From assembly GCA_001247695.2 (NCBI GenBank), contig LGRX02012625.1:36574-60777 (forward strand): a stretch of DNA of 24,204 bases, written 5' to 3'. The notes under the pieces are model-generated. The model was given only the letters and a program-made list of their open reading frames with translations. It was not told the DNA's origin and did not search any database. Every line of letters begins with the position of its first letter. The stretch's first letter is position 1. The DNA is from Cymbomonas tetramitiformis (taxonomy: Eukaryota; Chlorophyta; Pyramimonadophyceae; Pyramimonadales; Pyramimonadaceae). Below are positions 10,561-19,434 of the stretch, piece by piece. A program made the position numbers and the translations under genes.

Positions 10561-11350
10561 AAGAAGTTGGAGATGCCGTCGTTCGATCGGCAGGTCAGCT
10601 GTAATTGCACAGACGAACCACTGCTCGCCTAGGCTAACGATTTAGTGAACACGTGCAAACTAAACTGGTTGCATATGTCCTATGGACACTTCCCTTACGT
10701 TAGAATGTTCCCGATATACAGCTCCACAAACCTAGACGTAAACCAACCTTTGCTTGGTGCGGCATGGCATATGATATCCATACAGATACTGTACGGCATT
10801 TCATATCGATCTTGTCACTTGTCGTTGTGGAGGCATATCGGATATCGCCCTAACTCGTAACTCAGCACAGTCGAGAATCGTTCGGAATCCTACGGTCTCG
10901 ATTAACTACTGAATCGACCCCCGATCCCCCGCAATTCCAGGGGGTAATTCGGACCCCCACCCTTGCGTTGGACTTCATGACGTCATCGAACATACATACA
11001 TGATACAAGCTTACTCTTGTTCCCAGAGTTTCTCCGAGCATAAATATTACAAACCCTAAGTCTATGTTTAGTCCAGAAGCGGCTCTGGGAACAAGCAAGA
11101 GTACAAACAAGCTTGAAACACCGGTGGTTTCTAGTTCGCGGTTAGTTTAGAAAATCACCCCGTGGGGTTGGCCCCATCAACCTCGTAACATATCCCCCCC
11201 CCTCTCGACCTCCCTCGATACCGGAGGTCTCCCATGTTGTTGCGTTTAATTTCACCTGTCTCACGGGGGACTAGAAATTCGGGACCTAGGACCTATGACC
11301 TGCCCCTTGTATTACGCGCACGTGGAGTGTGATCGTATCGGGTCGGAGGA
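10561..11350. other. Intergenic, no gene seen
   Basis: Upstream side of the cupin gene. The short frames show no recognisable domain. It contains a TGACGTCA palindrome at 10978-10985, the hairpin at 11007-11114 and a run of C at about 11189-11198. No promoter element for the cupin gene stands out. Confidence 0.55.
11007..11114. repeat. Imperfect inverted repeat (hairpin)
   Basis: The left arm 11007-11028 (AAGCTTACTCTTGTTCCCAG...) pairs with the right arm 11083-11114 (CTCTGGGAACAAG, an extra CAAG, AGTA, then AAGCTT) around a spacer of about 54 nt. It could be a small foldback element or a hairpin transcript. No target duplication is evident. Confidence 0.7.
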
Positions 11351-11396
11351 TATATATATATATATATATAATGAATATATATATATATATATATAT
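11351..11396. repeat. (TA)n microsatellite
   Basis: Two runs of alternating TA interrupted by AATGA in the middle, just outside the retrotransposon nest. Simple-sequence repeat. Confidence 0.95.
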
Positions 11397-11457
11397 GCGG
11401 GTCAGACAGGCAGGCAGTGAAACTCTCGGAAGTCTAAGATAGATCATAAAACATAAT

Positions 11458-11652
11458 TGTGGTATATATTGTGCCGACTATATATTGAGGTGCTGAAACA
11501 CAGAATGCTTACACTTAAGATAACATAAGAAGTGAAGTTAGATTGAGTGTCGCTCGGCTTAAGCCGGAAACCCTGAACCTGTGACAGCCGTACTGTACGG
11601 AGTACTAGTACAGACAGAGGACTGTGACACACACGGGGTGTCACATCTAGCA
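11458..11652 (-). repeat. R2 3' LTR (left copy)
   Basis: 195-bp LTR, nearly identical to 22452-22650. In element orientation it starts TGCTAGATGTGACACC and ends ACCACA. It contains a TGTGACAC...GTGTCACA hairpin (11623-11645) and the palindrome CCGTACTGTACGG. It is bounded outside by ATAAT (11453-11457). Confidence 0.93.
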
Positions 11653-11849
11653 CACCACCCTGTACTATTACGGAGTGCTGAAATCTGTATAGGCAGCCCT
11701 GACTGGGAGTCCCGGTCAGGCCCCTATGACAGACTCCTAGGACCAACACTGGACTTCACCGATCAGGTTCGTGCCGGTGGACACATGCCTAAGGTCACGT
11801 AGGCTAGACTCCGAAACCGTCCGAGACCGTTCCGGGTATATCTAGCTTA

Positions 11850-11865
11850 CAGTAGAAACTCTATT
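11850..11865 (+). repeat. Left TIR of the pogo-like element
   Basis: CAGTAGAAACTCTATT, a perfect inverted copy of 15816-15831. It is preceded by target TA. Confidence 0.95.
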
Positions 11866-12232
11866 ACTTTTTTAATTATATAATGAATTTCTTTAAAAAA
11901 TCGCTGTAAAGATAAATTTCGAATTAATTATTGAAATATGACAGGTACGCGTGAAAAGATAAAAGATAAGCCAAAAATTAAATATCGGATCTCGTCTTTT
12001 CACAGCTGGTAAACGTAGAGATAAAATACGTATTTAATTCCGCGCCTCGGACAGACGTGGCCGAGTAAAAAATAACGTTAAAGCGAAAAACAAACTCGGT
12101 AAGCACGCTGTGAGATTATTGAAAGCGCCATTTTCAAATATCAAGCATATACGTACATTCTCAGACCGCCACGTTCTACTTACAAATAGCTGGCCGCTAC
12201 GTCAGCCTACGCCCGCACGGTAGCACTATCCA

Positions 12233-12240
12233 TATATAAG
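12233..12240 (+). promoter_or_regulatory. Putative TATA box of the transposase gene
   Basis: TATATAAG lies 46 bp upstream of the second in-frame ATG (12286) and only 7 bp upstream of the first (12247). A start site 25-30 bp downstream would leave 12286 as the first usable ATG. Inferred from sequence and spacing only. Confidence 0.5.
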
Positions 12241-12285
12241 AACCTGATGCACGACAGCGGCCTCACTTTCCACTTTATCTTTAAC

Positions 12286-14862
12286 ATGTCTGGTGCGCTC
12301 TGCATCCTTTGCAAGAAAACACCCGAACTTTGTACGTGTTGCAAGACTACCAGGGGCGAGCTGCATGTGCGCAAGATCAAGCTGAATAAACTCCCGCAGG
12401 CCACGTTGTCAAATTTTGGTTTCAAAGTAGACATACCCCGTAGTCTTGTGAACATTAACCCCACAGTCTCACGGCCTCTTTGTACCAGGATCCCTTTGGA
12501 TAGATGGAAGTCCGTCTTGTCAGGTGTCTTGGAATTCCGTAGTCGTCCTGGCCGTCCAAAGAAACGCGCCCTCGCTTTTGCTAATGGTGCCCTGAAGCTG
12601 GTCGTTGTGAACATCGAACTCATTGACGCATACAAGCTGTCACTCCAGGGTGCAGCTCGTGCCAAGAAGTCACTTGGCAGTGATGATTTTGAGGAGTGGT
12701 TTGATGACGAATCATGGGTGGATTTTCTGGAGCGTAGAGGGGACAACGCTGAAGCGACTGAGAAGTCCACTGTGGAGAACGACTATCATGTATGGCATCC
12801 GCTGCAAATTCAGGTAGCTCTGGATCAGCTCCGTCTCCTCAACAACAACAAGTCCAAGGTTGTGCGATGGTTCAAGGCCAACCTGCCTGACTCGGTATTT
12901 GCCAAGCGGCTCACCCGTAGCCACTTGGTGTATTGGACGACATCTCGGGCGTCAACTAGCGCTCCAAAGCGTAAGCGAGGGAAGAAAGCGGCGTTGGACG
13001 AGAACACCGAGTTGTACAAGGCCACTTGTGCGTTTGTGCGCAAACACATTGATGGTGGTATGCCGGCAGTGGTATCCTTTATTGGTGCTATGGTCCGGTC
13101 TTTTTTGCAGCAGCATGCACCTGCTAGACTCCAGGGTTTGCAAGTCTCCGACTCCTGGACAAGGGCACTTCTGCACGCAAACGACTTGACACCACGCAAG
13201 GGGACTTCGAGTAGGAAAGAGCCTTCTGATTGGGAGGAACAACTCGAGCTGATGGTCTTGCAGATAGCTCAGATAACCGAAGAGAAGTAGATTCCTCCAG
13301 CTTTGGTGATCGCGTTCGACCACACCGGTCTTCAGTTCATGCCTGTGAACAACCATACGTGGGCTCCAGTTGGTGCAGCGACAGTTCCGCTGGTGGCATT
13401 GGATGATTACCGCCAGATAACTGGGGTAGTCGCTGAATCTATGGACGATAATATGTCTGGTGTCGTGCTGGGGATCCAGTGCGTGTACAAGGGCAAAACG
13501 GACCGGTGCCTTCCCTCTCGCGGTGTGCGACTCTCCGGTGATTTTCCGGTTACATTTGCACCCAACCAGCTCACCTTCAACTTCACGTACACGTACAACC
13601 ACTGGGCCTCCGAGGACACGAATATCGAGTTGTTCGAATCCATCATCGTGCCGTATGCCTTAAACACGAAGACACGTCTTTCCTTGGACTCTTCTCACCC
13701 AACTATGGTCATTCTCGACTGTTGGCCTGTGCAGAAAACCGAGCATTTCCGCGACCGCGTGCACTTGCGATGGCCTTGGATCTTCCTGAAGTACGTCCCC
13801 CCGAGGATCACTGGAAAGGCACAGAAGTTTGACGTTGACGGAGGAGGCATCGTCAAGCCCAAGATAGCCCGCCGCGCGACGCAGTATGTCGAAGAAGAGG
13901 TATGTACGCATTCTTAGCACATACTTGTAGAGAGATTCATTACGTACTCAATTGCAGCCGTTAGCCAGTGTTGCTGGTGGAGTATGTGCTGAGTATTTGG
14001 TAGGTTGCTGAGTGTTTTCCCGCAGTTCACTCGTCAAATGCGTGAAGGCGTGGCAGCGGGGGAGGTGCGCGTGGACCTGAAGCAAAGCACACTGAAGGAT
14101 CGGCAGATCTACTGGGTGAAGGAGTCGTTGGTTGAATTTGCTGCCAACAAGGACGGTCGGAAGAAAGGTTGGGAGAAAACCAGGGTGCCACTTGCCTTTT
14201 CTGAGGATTACCGGAACCGTGCCAAAGCCATGCATGCCGAGGGAAAACTTTTCCCACCCACTGTGCTCGAGGATGAAGAGGTGATAGAGGAGCCACAAGC
14301 CGACGACATCGTGGACGACTGTTTTCCAGATGAGGTAGTACAGCAGCGTCCGACGGCAACTGCATCTTGCACGCGTCTGTTTGAGGCCAGGCAGTCGGAG
14401 ACTGTCACGGACTCCGAGGATGAGGGCGAAGATGAGCTTGAGTTCGACAACATGACCGTCGGCAGTTATGCTGTTACTTTTGCCGACGGAAAAGACGAGT
14501 TTGCTTTTCAGATCAAGGTTGGCGGTCAAAACTCTCCTTGGTTGCACCTGGTTGATGTATATTCTAGGGATGAGGGAAGCGCGCGTCTGAAATGGCGCTG
14601 GTGGAAGCCCTTTGCTGCCAGTTTCACTTCCAAGAACACCCGCACTATCACGAAAGGTTCTGCTAAAGACCCAGGGTTTCACCTTGGACGTACTTTCATC
14701 ACTTCTCCAGAGTATTGCAAGTTTGTTAGTGAGGAGGTGCTTGTTGCCTGGGACGAGGATGCTGAAGATGATAGTGGTATCATCCCTGCTGAACTATTTG
14801 ACGAACTGAGTGAGAAAGTGCGACAGTTGCAAAAAGAACGGCGCAGGACCCGTAGGTTTTGA
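12286..14862 (+). CDS. pogo-like DDE transposase, one intron, one in-frame TAG
   Basis: Exon 1 is 12286-13899 and exon 2 is 14026-14862. The 126-nt phase-0 intron (GTATGT...CCCGCAG) joins VEEE to FTRQMREG. Exon 1 is interrupted by one in-frame TAG at 13288-13290, with the same frame continuing directly. Without it the protein would be about 815 residues. Order of parts: a Cys cluster near the start (CILCKKTPELCTCC, possible zinc binding); an AT-hook-like RPGRPKKR; a helix-turn-helix region and a CENP-B-type end (VSDSWTRALLHANDLTPRKG); then the catalytic domain. Candidate catalytic acids are Asp in AFDHTG (13318), Asp in VILDCWPV (13717) and Asp in KFDVDG (13831), giving DD38D if the last is right. 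The C-terminal exon is acidic, with a charged end that may form a coiled coil. AATAAA at 15241 could signal polyadenylation. It may be a recently broken copy, or the TAG may be read through; the sequence does not tell. Confidence 0.85.
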
Positions 14863-15295
14863 ATATCAGACTTTCTTAGCAACTTAAGTTCCTGCGTACG
14901 TAGGCAGTGGTAGATATATATCACTCTGTCGTTGAGTAGTTCGGTATGAATGTGAGTGTAGTTGTCACTTCGGCCATTTCGAACTATCTTGTTTGAATTA
15001 ACTATTATTTGCTCACTCATTATCACCAGCACTTTTACTCAATCGTGATAATAGGATTTGTGTCAAGCATCGCCTTCACAGGCTGCCTTGTTTCCCCTTG
15101 CGGCCCATGTTGGTAACGGCAAGCACGGTAGCCCCGACAAGCCTCAATGGTGATGCCTGTGCAAAATCTATTCTTACAGATTATTGCAAGTGATATATTA
15201 CTTCCTTAAAAACATATTCACATAGTGTTATCACAAGTCTAATAAAGTATGATCTACTCGGTGCCCATCTTGTTCTTTGAGAACCCAGCAAAACA

Positions 15296-15585
15296 CGACC
15301 CCGCATATCATGTGATATTGTGTGATCAAGCTCCGCACTACACGGTACCACAGAACATGTGATAGTAATTTACAGAGCTCCGCGCATTACACGACACCGC
15401 ATATCATGTGATCATACTTTACAAACCTCCGCATTACATGACACCGCACATATACCATGTGATAATAATTTACAGAGCTCCGCATTACACGCCACCGCAC
15501 ATATACCATGTGATAATAATTTACAGAGCTCCGCATTACACGACACCGCACATATATCATGTGATAATAATTTATGGAGTCCCGC
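15296..15585. repeat. Tandem array of ~46-51-bp units inside the pogo-like element
   Basis: About five to six units, each with an ATCATGTGAT or CCATGTGATAATAATTTA core followed by GAGCTCCGCATTACA and ACACCGCA. The last three, starting near 15442, 15493 and 15543, are about 51 bp and almost identical; earlier ones are shorter and more diverged. No coding role seen. Confidence 0.85.
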
Positions 15586-15815
15586 AAGGGCCTGGTTCCC
15601 TGGTAAGACAAACAAACAACACATTATTTAAAATTTAACGCGGTAACCGCATTTCAAGGCTGGCAAAGATAATGATAAAGTTCAAATCTAAATAATTAAA
15701 ACGGCGTACCTCGAAGATAAAGATAAGGATAAATTTCAAAAATATATAATTGATGTGTCCCAAAAAGTTGTACTTTTCAAATTGTTTTTCACTTGCCAAA
15801 AAAACAATAAAAAAC

Positions 15816-15831
15816 AATAGAGTTTCTACTG
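15816..15831 (-). repeat. Right TIR of the pogo-like element
   Basis: AATAGAGTTTCTACTG, followed by target TA and then resumption of the LTR at GGGTTTATTT. Confidence 0.95.
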
Positions 15832-15913
15832 TAGGGTTTATTTATCTTGAGAGTTTATCCACACAGTTCGGGAGTTTCTGATATCTAGTGAACTAGGATA
15901 TTCCAGTAGGTCG

Positions 15914-15930
15914 TGGCCCCATCCACGCTT
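15914..15930 (+). promoter_or_regulatory. R1 putative primer-binding site
   Basis: TGGCCCCATCCACGCTT starts 5 nt after the 5' LTR and begins with TGG, as expected for pairing with a tRNA CCA end. R2 has the related TGGGCCCACCACGCTT at the same 5-nt spacing. Which tRNA would prime is unknown. Confidence 0.6.
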
Positions 15931-15946
15931 TTATTCCACTTGCTGA

Positions 15947-15966
15947 TTTAGCCATGATTGGCTAAA
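15947..15966 (+). other. Leader stem-loop of R1
   Basis: TTTAGCCA, loop TGAT, TGGCTAAA: a perfect 8-bp stem 17 nt after the primer-binding site, followed by CGGCCGCTTGG. R2 has a matching stem at 22397-22411 followed by CCGCTTGG. A packaging or dimerisation role is inference. Confidence 0.55.
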
Positions 15967-16308
15967 CGGCCGCTTGGAGAGGTGGTGCGCGCATGCGCGT
16001 TTGGGTGCGACTAGGAATTATGGTATGAATTGTTTGCGGTTAGCGACTGGGAGTGGCGGCCGTGGGGACCGCGCCTCGTTACGGACTAGTCTTAGCAATG
16101 TTCGGATCCAGTTTTGCACCGGCACTGGCCCTGCTGGTTACTGTTTTCTGGGCTGGTGTTCGCGACGCCTTCGACTTCGACGACATCTTCGAGTGCCCCT
16201 CGCCGCTCCACTCTCTTGGCTCCTCTCCGCTGCTGACCATTACCATTTTTCCGCTACCACACCCAACCGCGCGACTGCGTACCACCTCCCCTCTGGCTTT
16301 TCAGAGTA

Positions 16309-18666
16309 TGGGCATGTTGACCCGAGCGAAGAAGTCCCTGGACAGGGACAGTGACATCGACGCCTCACTGAGGCTATTAGACGGGGTTCGGAACAGTCCG
16401 ACGGTGCGTACGCCAACTGTTCCGACTTCCGACCCCCGCTCCGAATTCCAACGAGGATGCAGACGTGGCGACCAGGAAGTACTTGCAGGAGCAGAGCAAG
16501 CTGGTTGACGAAGTCTACAAGGCGCGTCTACACCGCCAGTGGGCCAAGGGTATCCGCGAGGATGTCCTTGGTGACAAAAAGCACCATTTCCGCGGTACGG
16601 ACGACGCTGGCCTCCTCTCCGAGCTGGTGGTGCAGCTGCGTACGGAGTTTCATTCGGCTGGACTGGAGCTGGCGTCCTTTGACCTCGACGACCCTCTGGC
16701 TCGTGTGGTGACCAAGGTCAACGGCTTGCTCTACGATGTTCTGGCTCTGGTTGTCGAGAAACACAGCAACGCCTACGTCTGGCTCACTGGCACCGGCGCC
16801 TCGTCTGACCGTGATGGACGGCGAGCTCTTGTGGGCATCATCAAGGGCTGCGTACCGGTGGCGCTACGTGAGTCGCACCAGGAGGAGCACGCCGCGTTGC
16901 GTTATCCCGCAGACACTGACCCGCAGCCCATCTTGGCTCGGGAACAGCGTCCGGTGCGGGATAACAAAGCTACGGACTGGACACCCACCGAGGAGACCAG
17001 GAAGCTCTCCCTGTACAACCGGCTGGACCCGGTGTTTTACACCGCGGTCAAGGTGCGGTACCCTCTCGCGGCCGATCTCGCGCAGGTCTCCTTGGCGTCT
17101 CTCCGCTCCCTTGTGGTCGAGATTTATCAGGCTTGGGCGCAGACGGGGGCGGGGGAGGCAGTCTCGGGCAAGAGCGGCATCTCCGCGCAGCTCTCCAGCA
17201 CCGAGTGCGGCGCCCTCCTCGACAAGATCAACGAGCTTCAAGACTTGCTACGGCGGCAACGCGGGGCGGACGCGCCGCCGGCGCAGCAGCAGCGGCAGCA
17301 GCCGCAGCGTCAGCAGCGGCAGCAGCAGCAGCGCGGTACGCAACGGGGATTCCGTGTCGGCACGCACCCGCTGCCTGCAGTCGGTTTCGACCGTGACGAC
17401 CAGAAGGCGAAGCCCTTTTGCGGGAGGTGCAAGAAAGCGGGAAAAGGTGAGCAGTACCACTTCTACCGCGACTGTCCGTTGGGCGGGCGTCAGCATCCCC
17501 CGCACTCGGCCGCGGCATTCTGCATTCCCATCGACGAGGAGGACGCGGAGGGAGTGCGTGCATTGGCCATGTGTGCCCTGTTCCAGCAGGCGGCGGATGA
17601 TGGGGCCGAGGCTTTTGCCACTGCGGCATCTACGTACGGGCCGCCTGCGGTACTCTGTGCGGGTGCGGTGGGCGGGATCGACGTGTCCGCCTACGGCTTC
17701 ACGGTAGAGCCGCAGCAGCCTGCTGACGAGCCCGCAGGTGACGACATTCATCAGCGGCTGGACGATCTCGCCGCGGAGGTCCATGCCGCGGCAAACTGCA
17801 AGGTGCACTACACCCACGCATCCTTCCCACCACGGGCGGTTCTCGAGCCGCATGCATCGGCTCTGGTGTGCGGCCCCGCGGCAGCGGGGAACATGCCGGA
17901 GGAGCAGGTTCCGGCAGGTGGTGCGGCGGCATCGGCATCCGCCGTGCCGGCCCCTGCTATACCTGTCTCGCAGGAGGAGGATGTGAAGCCCGTGCCGCTT
18001 CAATCGGCGCGGGTGACTGCCACGACGGACGGTGAGTTCCCTGGGTTCGTTCAGACTGTCAACCACGCCGCCATCGCGCCGGTTGACCTCACCGGCTACG
18101 ACACCGACGACTACGAGGACTTTGCCGACGGCAGCTTCCGGCTGAAGCCGCGGGATTCGCCTCCGTCGGCCAATCATGTTTCCGGGCCGCCCGTAGACGA
18201 GCAGAGGTCCTACGGTTGTGGGAAGCCGCCCTGGGGCTTTCCTGCCACGGTTGGGCCGTGGGGAATTCCTTTCTTCCTTTCCCTCGTTCTTTGCATCTCG
18301 ATCATGGGGGTGGCAGCTGTGCCCGATGCTCAGTCGGCTGCGGGATTGCCTTCGCCTGGTGGTGATCTCGATTGGGAGACTCCGTCAATTTTCTCCACGA
18401 ATGAATTTGTTGAATCCGTGATCCCGGCTCAGGGTTTCTTTGTGACTGACGATGTGCCACCGTTTGAGCCGCCTGAGCCCTCTGACCTCTTTCAGGACCT
18501 TGCTCAGGCAGATTTGGGCTTAGACATGGCTCACTACTACGGGATGGCTCTGCATGAGTCCGGTCCTCTTAATGTGGAGCACTACTACGGTGCTGGCTTT
18601 TTCACATCTTACTACGGCATGGACTTCCGTGAGGCCACCGCTGGCTACTTTGGTGCTGTCGATTAA
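16309..18666 (+). CDS. R1 gag-like protein with C-terminal membrane segment
   Basis: A 733-codon frame is open through 16465-18666 but has no ATG at its start; the open stretch begins just after a TAG near 16377. The likely start is ATG 16309 in another frame (MGMLTRAKKSLDRD), about 400 bp after the LTR as in R2, so one frame change lies between about 16380 and 16450, perhaps at the C run near 16435. Taking 16465 as residue 1: about 1-215 is a helical capsid-like region matching the R2 protein (LGDKKHHFRG, DGRRALVGIIKG, RLDPVFYTAVKV); about 265-295 is Gln/Arg-rich; a Cys/His knuckle at about 319-337 is CX2CX9HX4C, longer than the usual CX2CX4HX4C; then an acidic linker; a membrane-like segment at about 600-619 (18264-18321); and a 113-residue tail with four Tyr-rich repeats (HYYG, HYYG, SYYG, GYFG). 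No protease, reverse transcriptase or integrase follows. It is GC-rich compared with the pogo-like element beside it. Confidence 0.8.
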
Positions 18667-18959
18667 CTTCTTGTTCACTCTGGATGCACACCAGCATGGT
18701 GGTGTGCGGAACTCCGGTGACTTCAGCGATTTTCTGGTTTATGCTTTTGCTTTTGACATCTACAAGTTACATTCTGGCTTGCTAGCTCGGTGCCTTTCAA
18801 TTGTTTAGCGGGTGCACAATGCCCGTAGGTTTCTGCACCTGTGCTAGCTAGAGGGTTTCCAATTTGTGTTTCAGAATTGCACAGTTGGATTAGCAGTTAG
18901 GTCTGTCAACCTGGCTCCTGCCCTAACTTATCTTACATTATCTGACTCTCCTAGACAGT

Positions 18960-18984
18960 CACCACCCACAGTGCTGGGGTGGTG
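18960..18984 (+). other. R1 purine-rich tract in a hairpin
   Basis: GGGGTGGTG (18976-18984) abuts the 3' LTR, the place of the polypurine tract that primes plus-strand synthesis. CACCACCC (18960-18967) pairs with GGGTGGTG (18977-18984). R2 has the same GGGTGGTG directly before its 3' LTR on the minus strand. Confidence 0.6.
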
Positions 18985-19236
18985 TGCTGAAATCTGTATA
19001 GGCAGCCCTGACTGGGAGTCCCGGTCAGGCCCCTATGACAGACTCCTAGGACCAACACTGGACTGCTGACTGATCTATAGGTTCGTGCTGTGACACACGC
19101 TGTGTCACAGGTAGGCTAGACTCCGAAACCGTCCGAGACCGTTCCGGGTATATCTAGCTTAGGGTTTATTTATCTTGAGAGTTTATCCACACAGTTCGGG
19201 AGTTTCTGATATCTAGTGAACTAGGATATTCCAGTA
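18985..19236 (+). repeat. R1 3' LTR (intact copy)
   Basis: 252 bp, identical to the split 5' LTR except in 19065-19110, where this copy carries CTGTGACAC...GTGTCACAG, a 9-bp hairpin like the one in the R2 LTRs. CTAGCTTAGGGTTT at about 19155-19168 is the empty site for the pogo-like insertion. It is followed by CGGAG. Confidence 0.93.
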
Positions 19237-19434
19237 CGGAGGAAGAGTTAGGGTGGAACAGGCAGATTGTTAGGTGAAACAAAACACACCATCTCAAGCG
19301 GTGGAAACAAATTTCTAGTGGGGGCCTGTGCTCTCGGCCAGGGCGGTCCCAAATCTCTAGCTAGCACTACACACTGAAGGCTGCTGTGCCCGTGATACAG
19401 ATCTAGTTGTGCTACTAGGCTCCTGACAATAACT

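Larger units (their letters stand above)
11850..15831 (+). mobile_element. pogo-like (Tc1/mariner superfamily) DNA transposon
   Basis: 3,982 bp with 16-bp perfect terminal inverted repeats, CAGTAGAAACTCTATT at 11850-11865 and its complement at 15816-15831. It is flanked by TA at 11848-11849 and 15832-15833, the target duplication of this superfamily. CAGTA ends are typical of pogo/Tigger elements. The subterminal regions are AT-rich and carry repeated GATAA motifs (about 11910-12025 and 15667-15735), possible transposase-binding sites. It holds one transposase gene with a TATA box and an intron, and an internal tandem array near the right end. It is the youngest layer of the nest on the R1 side. 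Confidence 0.95.
11676..15908 (+). repeat. R1 5' LTR, split by the pogo-like insertion
   Basis: LTR sequence occupies 11676-11849 and resumes at 15834-15908. The gap is exactly the pogo-like element plus one extra TA. Comparison with 18985-19236 shows the uninterrupted form. The block 11756-11798 differs from its partner; the other 206 bases match. Confidence 0.93.
11676..19236 (+). mobile_element. R1: gag-only LTR retrotransposon nested in R2
   Basis: The LTRs are at 11676-15908 (249 bp once the DNA transposon is removed) and 18985-19236 (252 bp), bounded by the 5-bp duplication CGGAG at 11671-11675 and 19237-19241. The element begins TGCTGAAATC and ends TTCCAGTA, so its 3' end is TA rather than the usual CA. 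The end is fixed because the two LTR copies part company exactly after CCAGTA. Inside, in order, are a putative primer-binding site, a leader of about 400 bp, one gag-like gene, and a purine-rich tract within a hairpin. It lacks any recognisable pol. Without the insertion its length is about 3.58 kb. Outside one 43/46-bp block the LTRs are identical, so R1 is younger than R2. Confidence 0.92.

Noticed and set aside
8115..10985. Two TGACGTCA palindromes (8115-8122, 10978-10985) as CRE-type promoter sites
   Set aside because: An 8-base motif is expected now and then by chance, and neither lies next to a supported gene start.
13288..13302. Tiny intron removing the in-frame TAG of the transposase
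   Set aside because: The only GT...AG pair (about 14 nt) is far too short for splicing.
15359..15638. Open frames on both strands at the right end of the pogo-like element
   Set aside because: They are translations of the tandem array (unit length divisible by three), not genes.
16053..18177. Long frames overlapping gag in other frames and on the minus strand (e.g. 16736-17707 and 17248-18177)
   Set aside because: Shadows of a GC-rich coding gene; only the 16465-18666 frame matches the R2 protein.
11676..19236. Hidden pol (reverse transcriptase or integrase) in R1 or R2
   Set aside because: All internal sequence is accounted for by leader, gag, short 3' region and the nested insertions; no YxDD, HHCC or protease motif seen.
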